Positions 1 to 6,204 of a stretch of 6,739 nt of DNA are shown piece after piece. The stretch's first letter is position 1, and every line of letters starts with the position of its first letter. The stretch spans positions 1 through 6,739 of the forward strand of contig JASHTO010000722.1 in assembly GCA_030040515.1 (NCBI GenBank), read 5' to 3'. The stretch comes from Terriglobia bacterium (GTDB lineage Bacteria; Acidobacteriota; Terriglobia; UBA7540). The position numbers were made by a program, and so were the translations under genes. The notes beneath the pieces are model-generated. The model did not search any database and was not told the DNA's origin. It was given only the letters and a program-made list of their open reading frames with translations.

Positions 1-305
1 CGTATGTGATCTCCACCGGCGTTGAAATGCGATGGGTTTGGCACAGGGGCAAATCCTCCGGGGACGGGCGATGACGTCTGCCCGCTCCCTCGAAGTCTCT
101 TTCAAAATCGAGTGCTCAGGGGAGGGGCCCGGGCGGGGTGATTCGTGCCCATTCCGGATGGATTTATTACCGCGAGTCTCGAAACTAGGAGACAGACGGA
201 ACGTTTCACTAGTTTTTCGCTGTCCCGTGGGGTTTTGCGCGGCCGCCCACCCGCGAATCATGCTTCTGCCACGCGTGTCTCCCACCGGAAAGCCGCTGGC
301 TGGCG

Positions 306-329
306 CAGACACCCGCCTTCTGGTGTCTG
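306..329. repeat. Small palindrome CAGACACC-N8-GGTGTCTG, copy 1
   Basis: Perfect 8-bp arms CAGACACC (306-313) and GGTGTCTG (322-329) are separated by 8 bases. The same arms and the same loop length recur at 422-449, while the loop sequences differ. Conserved arms with a variable loop are what a small dispersed palindromic element or a protein-binding inverted repeat would show. Confidence 0.6.
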
Positions 330-421
330 GATATCCCGAAGGGACGTCTCTCCCCTCATCCTCAACCCACCCGGTCTAGCCTCAGAACTCTCGCATTTTC
401 CAGGGAATAGAATCAGAATGT

Positions 422-449
422 CGCAGACACCCCAAATCAGGTGTCTGCG
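422..449. repeat. Small palindrome CGCAGACACC-N8-GGTGTCTGCG, copy 2; possible terminator
   Basis: Perfect 10-bp arms (422-431 and 440-449) enclose an 8-base loop. The stem is GC-rich and lies 26 bases past the stop of the minus-strand phosphatase gene, so in RNA from that gene it would form a strong hairpin in terminator position. The bases that follow on the minus strand are only mildly T-rich (ATTCTGATTCTATT), so it is not a textbook intrinsic terminator. It shares arms and loop length with the palindrome at 306-329, which also fits a dispersed repeat. Confidence 0.5.
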
Positions 450-475
450 CCCGCCGCGACTTAGATGTGCCCCTG

Positions 476-2542
476 CTACCACGCCCGGCCGAGGACCAGG
501 GTCATGTCATCCTGAAGCTCGGGGCTGCCGGTCCACTCGTCCACACTACGATAGACCTCTGTGGCCAGCGCTTCGGGCGAAGCGTTGAGCATTCTCCGTG
601 TGACCTCCAGCAGTCGCGCCTCACCGAATTGCTCGCCGTAAGTATTTTCCGGCTCGGTGATTCCGTCGGTATAGGCAAGCAGCAAATCCTGAGGCTCCAG
701 GCGAATCTCTCCCACCTCGTAGGGGACCGATGGGAACAAGCCCACCACTGTTCCACCCGTCTTGAGCCGTTCGACTTTGCCGCCCCTGAACAAAAGAGGC
801 GCCAGGTGCCCGGCATTGGTGTAGGAAAGAGTGTGGGCTCGGGCGTCGTAGACCGCGAAGAAAAACGTAATGTATTTCTCCAGAGGTGTATTCGCATAAA
901 CCTGGCGGTTCAAGCGGTCCACGACGCGGGCGGTTGAAAATGGGGCGGAGGGCGAATTACCATCGCCGGTGAAACTATCGTAAAACTGCGCGCGCAGCGC
1001 GGACTGGATTCCCGCCATAAGCAGCGCGGCGGAAATTCCCTTCCCGCTGACGTCACCCAGAACCAGCCCCACGCGATTTTCGTCCAGCTTGAGGAAATCG
1101 TAGTAGTCGCCGCTCACTGAACTCGCTGCTTTGCAGATGCCGTAAAGGTCCAGTCCCGGCACGCGCGGCGCGGATTGCGGGAAGAGCTGGCGCTGCACCT
1201 CGCGGGCAATATCCAATTCACTTTGCAGGCGCAGACGCTCCTGCGATTCCAGCATGAGGCGCTCGACAGACGCTGTCATGCTGTTAAAGGCACCGCCCAG
1301 GGCGGTGAGTTGGTCGCTAGAAGGAAAATGCGTGCGATAGGTCAGATCTCCCGCCTTCACTCTCTCCGTCGCGTCGTAAAGAGCATCCACCGTGCGCGTC
1401 ATCGAACGCGTCATCCGCACACCAATCAGCAAAGCCACGCCTTCGATAATAAGCAGGACAGTGGCCACTGCCTTAAAAAGGATGACATAGGCATCTGACA
1501 AGTCACCCAACGTTTCCAGCAACCGGCTGTTCAGCTCGTAGATTCGAGATGAAACGTAGACGAACGTGGGCGGGGCGCCTTGCTGCTCGTTCTCCCCGCC
1601 CCAATCCGCAGAGTCGAGAGAGGAGGCGCCGATAACCTCAAAATCAAGGCGGTTCACAGGGTCGGGGACCTTCACGGAGTCTGAGCTGATGGTTTTGCTC
1701 TGGACGTAGGTCCGACCGGACGTTTTCACTTCGATTCGCGCGTTTGCAGCCTGGCGCGTTTCGGAGGGCTTCATCAACACTACGCCTACCGGCCCAATTC
1801 CTTCGCCAACTTGATCCAGGAGCTGAGGAGTGACGGGCTGGGAGAGAACCAGCGTCAATTCTCCGGCAGGTGTGCGCGCCCGGGCCATCGAGCGCAGGGC
1901 AAGTCCGCCGCGGTCGGAAACGATCCCTGCAAACTCCTCGCCTTGTACGCTTGGTACATTGGAGGGGCTTTCCGCCGGCTTGCCATCGATCAAAAACGAA
2001 CGATGCAGGTTGCCCAAATGCGCGGTGATGACCAGCCCGGGATAGTTGCGCGCATGGTTCACCATTTCCGTGACATAGAATTTCTGGATCTTATCCAACA
2101 ACACTTCCGGCGATATTTCCCCGCCGTAACGCGCCTCGTTCAGGACCACCCGGTTGACCTGCTCAATTTCGTCGACGTGATCCTGTAGCCTTAGCCGCAC
2201 GAGGAAAGCCGCAAACTGTCCATTGATGATGAAAGCTCCCAGGAAAATCAGCGCGAAGATGAGGCAAATAGGAACTACGCCGATGAAGATATAGGCCACC
2301 ACCAAACGGCGCCGGAGTCGCCAAAGAAAACGCAGGCGGATATAGCGCGAGACACGAATAACGTAATAAACCCCGGAAACCAGCGCGCAGACCCAGAAGA
2401 CGAACCAGAGCAGCCCGGGCACGCCCCCAGCAGCTCGCGTTAGTCGGTCCGCTGTCCAAAGAGCCACGCCGTAAGCCAGAACCCAGGCAGCGAATCGCGC
2501 CAGGCGGCGAGTGCGATATTCCTGAAGAAGAGTTTCCAGCAT
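476..2542 (-). CDS. Membrane-bound PP2C/SpoIIE-family serine/threonine phosphatase with HAMP domain (RsbU-like)
   Basis: The 688-residue protein is a predicted inner-membrane sensor phosphatase. Three hydrophobic segments lie near the N-terminus (about residues 16-32, 42-64 and 82-104). An extracytoplasmic domain of about 245 residues follows, then a fourth helix (about 352-376), a HAMP domain (about 377-430) and a helical linker with the RsbU-like sequence ELDIAREVQRQLFP. The C-terminal catalytic domain has the Mg/Mn-binding acidic residues of the PP2C fold: SGDYYDF (D479, D482), GDVSGKG (D497), TNAGH (575-579), DGITE (D626) and DDMTLV (D678-D679). All key acidic positions are present, so it should be active. 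In this family such enzymes dephosphorylate an anti-sigma-factor antagonist or a similar phosphoprotein; no such partner is encoded in the window. The start at 2542 is the first ATG ahead of the membrane segments. It lacks a clear Shine-Dalgarno sequence but sits about 20 bases behind a candidate promoter. The ligand is unknown. Confidence 0.93.
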   Translation of the reverse strand: MLETLLQEYRTRRLARFAAWVLAYGVALWTADRLTRAAGGVPGLLWFVFWVCALVSGVYYVIRVSRYIRLRFLWRLRRRLVVAYIFIGVVPICLIFALIFLGAFIINGQFAAFLVRLRLQDHVDEIEQVNRVVLNEARYGGEISPEVLLDKIQKFYVTEMVNHARNYPGLVITAHLGNLHRSFLIDGKPAESPSNVPSVQGEEFAGIVSDRGGLALRSMARARTPAGELTLVLSQPVTPQLLDQVGEGIGPVGVVLMKPSETRQAANARIEVKTSGRTYVQSKTISSDSVKVPDPVNRLDFEVIGASSLDSADWGGENEQQGAPPTFVYVSSRIYELNSRLLETLGDLSDAYVILFKAVATVLLIIEGVALLIGVRMTRSMTRTVDALYDATERVKAGDLTYRTHFPSSDQLTALGGAFNSMTASVERLMLESQERLRLQSELDIAREVQRQLFPQSAPRVPGLDLYGICKAASSVSGDYYDFLKLDENRVGLVLGDVSGKGISAALLMAGIQSALRAQFYDSFTGDGNSPSAPFSTARVVDRLNRQVYANTPLEKYITFFFAVYDARAHTLSYTNAGHLAPLLFRGGKVERLKTGGTVVGLFPSVPYEVGEIRLEPQDLLLAYTDGITEPENTYGEQFGEARLLEVTRRMLNASPEALATEVYRSVDEWTGSPELQDDMTLVLGRAW

Positions 2543-2568
2543 GAGGATGCGTGGCTTGACGCACGGGT

Positions 2569-2596
2569 CTTATAATATCACCGGTGCTGAGATCAA
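2569..2596 (-). promoter_or_regulatory. Candidate sigma70-type promoter of the phosphatase gene
   Basis: On the minus strand TTGATC (2591-2596, 4 of 6 matches to TTGACA) and TATAAG (2569-2574, 5 of 6 matches to TATAAT) are separated by 16 bases. The -10 box lies 26 bases ahead of the ATG at 2542, giving a short leader of about 20 bases that fits the lack of a Shine-Dalgarno sequence. Spacing and position are right, but the assignment rests on motif matching only. Confidence 0.35.
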
Positions 2597-2672
2597 TGCG
2601 CATCAGGCTCTGGTACTGTCTCAGTTTAAAATCCGGGAATGGCTCGGAAGAATGCAGGTTCCCGCCTGTTGT

Positions 2673-2720
2673 TGTAGCGGCGCTCTATGAGCGTCGGCGA
2701 CGGGCGGGGCCACCGCTACA
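2673..2720. repeat. Dispersed palindromic repeat, copy 1 (partly degraded)
   Basis: It begins TGTAGCGG (2673-2680) and ends CCGCTACA (2713-2720), the same termini as the copies at 2790, 4595 and 6439. The left inner hairpin is intact (CGCTC-TAT-GAGCG), but the right half is diverged and no longer pairs well. It is probably an older copy. Confidence 0.75.
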
Positions 2721-2755
2721 GAATTCAGCCTGAAACGCTAGCCAAGCTCTGGCAC

Positions 2756-2858
2756 TATGCGGAACGACGTAAGTGTTTGCGTATTTGGCTGTAGCGGCGG
2801 TCTATGACCGCCGGTCGGCGCTCGTAGAGCACCGCTACAATTTATGTTGCTCTGTATA
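2756..2858. repeat. 103-bp direct repeat, left copy (contains palindromic repeat 2790-2839)
   Basis: This stretch aligns without gaps to 4561-4663, with about seven mismatches by hand count (roughly 93% identity), so the shared unit is longer than the 50-bp palindrome inside it. The core at 2790-2839 has outer arms TGTAGCGG/CCGCTACA and two inner hairpins with loops TAT and GTA. Just outside the core are matching arms GGCACTAT (2751-2758) and ATAGTGCC (2858-2865), giving a nested inverted repeat. The two direct copies bracket the amidohydrolase gene. Confidence 0.85.
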
Positions 2859-2904
2859 TAGTGCCTCAGTTTGAATTTTCGAGGCGCCTCAGGAGGGTTC
2901 GGAG

Positions 2905-2963
2905 TTGTAGCGCGGCTGTCCCCAGCCGCGTATCGGCCGCGGGTGGGGACAGCCGCGCTACAA
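2905..2963. repeat. Perfect 19-bp inverted repeat nested in a wider inverted repeat
   Basis: Arms at 2905-2923 and 2945-2963 are perfect 19-bp reverse complements around a 21-base loop. They begin TTGTAGCG and end CGCTACAA, so the outermost bases resemble the other repeats while the inside differs (GCGGCTGTCCCC). A second inverted repeat surrounds it: GTGCCTCAG (2861-2869) and CTGAGGCAC (2968-2976). As RNA this would form a very stable stem, and it could act as a bidirectional transcription barrier. It is best called a second subtype of the dispersed palindrome. Confidence 0.85.
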
Positions 2964-3105
2964 AATTCTGAGGCACGAGCGATTGGAACCACGCAGGCGG
3001 GTCAGACGGGTTGACGTTGGCGGTATGATTTACCACGTGCTGAACCAGCGCTCGGGAACCCAGTGAAACATTCCGTCGCCGGTTTCAGCCCCCGGTTTTA
3101 ATGGT

Positions 3106-3112
3106 AAGGAGG
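3106..3112 (+). promoter_or_regulatory. Strong Shine-Dalgarno sequence of the amidohydrolase
   Basis: AAGGAGG is followed by 5 bases and then the ATG at 3118. It is the best ribosome binding site in the window and fixes the start of the amidohydrolase, placing the signal peptide at the very N-terminus. Confidence 0.85.
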
Positions 3113-3117
3113 ACAGG

Positions 3118-4440
3118 ATGAATTCAAGATGGGCAATTTGGATTCGGGTCTTTGTCGTAATGTTAGCCTCTCTCTTGGCCGCATCTATCAATGCAAAGAG
3201 CGCGGAAGATGCTCCAAAACCCGTCGTGCTGAAGGCTGCCCACATTTTCGACTCAGTGTCGGGCAAATTGGCAGACCCTGGCGTCATCGTGGTGGTTGGA
3301 AAGAACATTCAGGCCGTGGGGAGCGATGCGGCGATTCCGCCCGATGCGCAAATCATTGACCTGGGCGACGCCACGCTGCTTCCGGGGTTCATCGATGCCC
3401 ACGTTCACCTTGAGGGACAGTCCAGCGATAACTGGTATTTGGATTTTTACCAGGAAATATTTCGATTTCCGGCGGAGCAGGCGCTCTACGGCGCGCACTA
3501 TGCCAAGTTAACGTTGGAAGCTGGTGTGACCACCGTTCGCGATGTGGGCTCGGACAACTATATTGCTCTGGGACTGCGGAACGCCATTCGGGCAGGCATG
3601 ATACCCGGACCAAACATGCTGGTGTCGAACTACGCGATCGGTTCGACGGGAGGCCACGCCGATCAGGATCCGTTTCCGCCACAATTGGTCGCGCCCCACG
3701 GGGTGATCCAGGGGATTTGCAACGGCCCCGACGAATGCCGTGCCGCGGTGCGCTACCAGATCAAGTATGGCGCCGACGTAATCAAGTTCATGCCTTCCGG
3801 GGGAGTGCTATCGCTCACCGATCCTGTCGATAACGTGCAGCTTACACAGGAAGAGATGAACGCCATCATCTCCGAGGCGCATGCCTGGAGCCGCAAAGTG
3901 GCGGCCCATTGCCACGGCGATCGCGCGGCGAAAATGGCCATCGCCGCCGGCGTGGATTCCATCGAGCACGGAACCTTTCTTCAGGACGATACTCTGTTGG
4001 AGATGAAGGCTCGGCACGTGTACCTGGATCCGACGCTCTCCGCCGGCTATTGGGAGAGCAAGCACCTCGACAAGGTTCCTCCCGTGGTCGCAGCCAAAGC
4101 GCGCGCGGCGGTTGCACAGATCGATCAGATGGTCCAGCACGCGCTGAAGATCGGCGTGCCCATCGCCATGGGAACGGATGCCGGGGTGGGGCCGCACGGT
4201 CAGAATGCCGTGGAGTTTTGGCTCTTGGCCAGAGATGGGATGACGCCCGCCCAGGCACTGATGGCCGGCACGGCCAGCGGCGCCGACTTGCTGGGCATCG
4301 CTGGACAAACCGGGACTCTCCAACCCGGCAAGGCGGCAGATATTGTGGCGGTCCCGGGCAATCCCCTGGCCGACATCAGGGCAACGCAGCATCCTATCTT
4401 TGTCATGAAGCAAGGCGCGGTCTACGTGGGTAGCAAGTAG
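3118..4440 (+). CDS. Exported metal-dependent amidohydrolase (imidazolonepropionase / Xaa-Pro dipeptidase-like)
   Basis: The 440-residue protein begins with a signal peptide: basic start, hydrophobic run about residues 8-22, and an Ala-rich cleavage region near 26-29. It should therefore act in the periplasm or outside the cell. A small beta-sandwich (about 35-90, and again at the C-terminus) flanks a TIM barrel with the amidohydrolase metal ligands: DAHVH (H95, H97), K223 in VIKFMPSGG (likely carbamylated bridging lysine), H264/H266 in AAHCHG, H284 in IEHGT and D354 in GTDAG. The C-terminal GTLQPGKAADIVAVPGNPL is the usual closing strand. This pattern belongs to the subgroup often annotated as Xaa-Pro dipeptidase or imidazolonepropionase-like; members with known function hydrolyse dipeptides or related amides. 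The substrate here cannot be read from sequence. The gene stands alone, bracketed by 103-bp direct repeats. Confidence 0.93.
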   Translation: MNSRWAIWIRVFVVMLASLLAASINAKSAEDAPKPVVLKAAHIFDSVSGKLADPGVIVVVGKNIQAVGSDAAIPPDAQIIDLGDATLLPGFIDAHVHLEGQSSDNWYLDFYQEIFRFPAEQALYGAHYAKLTLEAGVTTVRDVGSDNYIALGLRNAIRAGMIPGPNMLVSNYAIGSTGGHADQDPFPPQLVAPHGVIQGICNGPDECRAAVRYQIKYGADVIKFMPSGGVLSLTDPVDNVQLTQEEMNAIISEAHAWSRKVAAHCHGDRAAKMAIAAGVDSIEHGTFLQDDTLLEMKARHVYLDPTLSAGYWESKHLDKVPPVVAAKARAAVAQIDQMVQHALKIGVPIAMGTDAGVGPHGQNAVEFWLLARDGMTPAQALMAGTASGADLLGIAGQTGTLQPGKAADIVAVPGNPLADIRATQHPIFVMKQGAVYVGSK

Positions 4441-4560
4441 AAATGCGGGGACACACGAAATGTTCTGCGGAAACTAGTGTAACGTTCAGTAATGGCAGCG
4501 GCAACGGGACTTGCCAGAAAGGTGGCCGGAATGGTCGCGGTCAGTTGCTGCGGACTCACA

Positions 4561-4663
4561 TATACGGAACGACATAAGTGTTTGCATATTTGGCTGTAGC
4601 GGCGGTCTATGATCGCCGGTCGGCGCTCGTAGAGCGCCGCTACAATTTATTTCGCTCTGTATA
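4561..4663. repeat. 103-bp direct repeat, right copy (contains palindromic repeat 4595-4644)
   Basis: It matches 2756-2858 at a constant offset of 1805 bases with about seven substitutions and no indels. The inner palindrome (4595-4644) has the standard ends and two hairpins. In the first hairpin the C-to-T change relative to the left copy (GATCGCC for GACCGCC) leaves a G-T wobble, so pairing is kept. The copy lies about 120 bases past the amidohydrolase stop and could serve as a 3' RNA structure for that gene. Confidence 0.85.
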
Positions 4664-4902
4664 GGTTGTAAGCAAAAACCTAGCATCCGTGGTGCCGCAT
4701 CCCCAACAGATGGTGCTGTCGGGAGTGAAATTTTTCCCAATAAAGGGCCATGTCACGAGAGGGAAAAAGGTGTCAGGAACGTGTGAAGAAATGTGTTTTG
4801 AGGATCGGCGGGTAGAGATAACCGTCTTCCCCGAGGTGACCTTCATTACCGGGTCAGCTCCCGGCGGAGGAGGTTATCACTGCTGCCTTCTTCATCCTTG
4901 AT

Positions 4903-4933
4903 CCCTCCCTCCACTTCCCTCCTCCCTCTTCCC
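4903..4933 (-). other. Potential G-quadruplex motif on the minus strand
   Basis: On the minus strand five GGG runs occur within 31 bases, separated by loops of 4, 4, 7 and 1 bases (plus-strand CCC runs at 4903, 4907, 4917, 4923 and 4931). This meets the usual G3+ N1-7 pattern for intramolecular quadruplexes. It lies just past the 3' end of the transposase remnant and is unlike the mixed composition around it. Confidence 0.55.
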
Positions 4934-4939
4934 GTTTCC

Positions 4940-5554
4940 TCAAGCCGGTGCCAGTGCGGTCGCGGTAAGGGTTGCTCGTCGCTTCCAGGCGAACCAGCGG
5001 GTCAGGTTGTAGCTCAGCGCCGTCCAGATTGCCTCCCAGGTGGCTTTCACGAGGCCACGACAGCGGAACTGCCGCAGGCCGCATCGTTCCTTGATCCAGG
5101 CGTGGGGGAACTCCGCGAGGCGTGAGCGTTGCACGTAAATCCGTTGCGCTGCTTTGCTGGCCCTCTCGGCCTTGAAGGCCAGAGTCGCCGCGGGTTCCGC
5201 GCCGCGCCCAATCGACCGCACCCAGGCGGGGCGCGTCTTCTTCGGAGCGCACGGAGGGCGCAAGGCACCCCTGCGTCAAGCCGCCTTCGGCGCGCGATAG
5301 ACGTGGCTGTGAACTCCCTGCTCACGGTTCTGCGCGCCTGGTGAGTCAGCGTTTCTCCCGCCGGGCAAGTGAAGCAATCGCGTTCGGCATCGTAGGGAAA
5401 GGCGCTGGCCAGAAACGCCCCGCTGCGGCCGTGCGCGTCGCGTTCGCCGGCCCTCCGCCGCCTCGATCTCCGCATAATACCGGCGCAAATCCAGCCGCCC
5501 CACCAACTCCCATATCGAGCGCGCAGCGTGATCCTCCTCAATCAGCAATTCCAC
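4940..5554 (-). pseudogene. IS1182-type transposase remnant, internally deleted and frameshifted
   Basis: Pieces of one transposase are recognisable in order on the minus strand. The N-terminal segment ELLIEEDHAARSIWELVGRL and the following DLRRYYAEIEAAEGR run from about 5554 to 5450. The frame then shifts to AFPYDAERDCFTCPAGETL (about 5450-5350) and shifts back to GVHSHVYRAPKAA. An in-frame TGA at 5276-5278 follows, and the same frame continues to 4940 with AEFPHAWIKERCGLRQF, CRGLVKATWEAIW and SYNLTRWFA, the typical C-terminal block of this family. The stop falls where the family usually has the first Cys of a C-x-x-C...C cluster. Intact relatives are about 450-550 residues, whereas only about 200 are represented here. 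The missing part is the central region that carries the DDE catalytic residues, so the copy is dead. The N-terminal boundary is approximate and no terminal inverted repeats were identified. Confidence 0.85.
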
Positions 5555-5635
5555 ACCAGGGTCCGCATCACCCGTTGCCGCCAATTCACCGCCGCTCACC
5601 GTGGACGAGTGCCCGCCGTGTTTGTGTTCATGCTT

Positions 5636-6190
5636 TCACTCGACGCAATCCACCTTGCTCCGGTTACGCATTCTGGTTAATTCCTTCACACGTTCCTGGT
5701 GCGCTTTTTCCCCGGTCCCTGTCCTCGGTCTCTGCCCACGAAACCACAACACAGCGCGAGTGAACAAATCAGATCGGCAAAGAATCCATGAAGCAAATTG
5801 GCCGTAGACCGGCCTGCGCGGGCTGAGCTGCCGAGAGCCGCGCTCGACAGCCACAACCTGCCCAAGCAATTCATCACCTGAAAACGCAGGGTCGTTGCCC
5901 GCCACGCTGTCGCCGCGCAGCACCCACTGGATTCCGTCCGGGCGAAAGGTTCGCTGAACGACCCGGTGAGCGACCAATCGTCCCTCGCGCTGGCACAGGA
6001 CCACATCACCCGGCATCGCGGGTTCGGAATCCAATCTCCGCACCGAGAGCACGTCTCCGGGCCAAATGGCGGGCAGCATGCTTGCACCTGTAACGCGCAG
6101 ACGAACCTTCCCCGAGGAGCGAAGCATCTCCACCGCCAATTCGCATCCCAGCGCTTCGCGGGTTTTGGTTTCAATGGGCATCGCCGCCAT
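5636..6190 (-). CDS. S24/S26-family serine protease, soluble, SipW-like Ser/His type
   Basis: The 184-residue protein carries a compact signal-peptidase-like core at residues 29-118. V-T-G-A-S-M-L-P holds the nucleophile Ser37, PGDVVL follows (60-65), then VAHRVV with His75 where bacterial type I signal peptidases have Lys, and finally RGDS...ND (92-100) with acidic residues D94 and D100. A Ser/His pair places it nearest the S26B (SipW/ER signal peptidase) branch. No N-terminal transmembrane anchor precedes the Ser and only a weak hydrophobic patch follows (about 141-149), so it is probably cytoplasmic, unlike a secretory signal peptidase. It lies 14 bases after a 56-codon peptide gene and would be co-transcribed with it, so peptide processing is a plausible job. 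The ATG at 6190 has no good Shine-Dalgarno sequence; a second in-frame ATG lies at 6181. The last ~35 residues are basic and low in motif content. Substrate unknown. Confidence 0.85.
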   Translation of the reverse strand: MAAMPIETKTREALGCELAVEMLRSSGKVRLRVTGASMLPAIWPGDVLSVRRLDSEPAMPGDVVLCQREGRLVAHRVVQRTFRPDGIQWVLRGDSVAGNDPAFSGDELLGQVVAVERGSRQLSPRRPVYGQFASWILCRSDLFTRAVLWFRGQRPRTGTGEKAHQERVKELTRMRNRSKVDCVE

Positions 6191-6204
6191 TCACTGCGGG
6201 CCAG

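Larger units (their letters stand above)
1..475. other. Intergenic region without a convincing gene
   Basis: No frame here gives a protein I recognise. Open frames exist on both strands (for example plus 32-379 and 145-588), but they overlap one another, have arginine/proline/serine-rich composition and carry no motif, as expected for GC-rich non-coding DNA. A short open stretch in plus frame 3 from the left edge ends with TGA at 72-74. It could be the last 23 codons of a gene entering from the left, but nothing supports it beyond the absence of stops. The region holds two small palindromes, listed separately, and lies downstream of the minus-strand phosphatase gene. Confidence 0.5.
2543..3117. 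other. Divergent intergenic region carrying three palindromic repeats
   Basis: This 575-base region separates the divergently transcribed phosphatase and amidohydrolase genes. It contains three palindromic repeats (2673-2720, 2790-2839 and 2905-2963), about half of it if the flanking inverted repeats are included. The short open frames crossing it read through the repeats and are not credible genes. The ends carry the candidate promoter of the phosphatase and the ribosome binding site of the amidohydrolase. No convincing promoter for the amidohydrolase was found. Confidence 0.7.
4441..4939. other. Gene-free region with repeat, G-rich tract and possible repeat debris
   Basis: This stretch lies between the amidohydrolase stop and the transposase remnant. 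It holds the right copy of the 103-bp repeat (4561-4663) and a purine/pyrimidine-asymmetric tract (4903-4933). Between them, 4680-4860 is lower in GC than its surroundings and includes AAAAAGGTGTCAGGAAC near 4764-4780. Overlapping open frames there on both strands (plus 4689-4901, minus 4640-4846) have no recognisable domain. I see no gene. Confidence 0.6.

Noticed and set aside
3..74. Open stretch in plus frame 3 at the left edge as the tail of an upstream gene
   Set aside because: Only 23 codons before the TGA, without a recognisable motif; such a length is expected by chance.
467..937. Plus-strand open frame of 156 codons opposite the phosphatase
   Set aside because: It lies entirely antisense to the conserved PP2C domain and shows no motif; the minus-strand frame has all catalytic residues.
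1811..2188. Plus-strand open frame opposite the phosphatase sensor domain
   Set aside because: Antisense shadow in GC-rich coding DNA, with no start signal or domain.
2673..2963. Cluster of three repeats considered as a CRISPR array
   Set aside because: Units are long inverted repeats that differ inside and have irregular spacing; they recur singly elsewhere in the window, and no cas gene is present.
2738..2992. Minus-strand open frame with a proline/leucine-rich stretch, and a similar one at 4486-4740
   Set aside because: Both read through the 103-bp repeat; their shared peptide is the translated repeat, not a protein family.
3011..3029. TTGACG and TATGAT upstream of the amidohydrolase as a promoter
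   Set aside because: The two boxes are only 7 bases apart, far from the 16-18 needed, and neither has a suitable partner at the right distance.
3808..4413. Minus-strand open frames of 201 and 130 codons opposite the amidohydrolase
   Set aside because: They mirror the conserved amidohydrolase frame; composition is Arg/His-rich with no domain.
4640..4901. Overlapping open frames on both strands (plus 4689-4901, minus 4640-4846)
   Set aside because: No recognisable domain and weak start context. The two frames are complementary to each other and lie in likely repeat debris.
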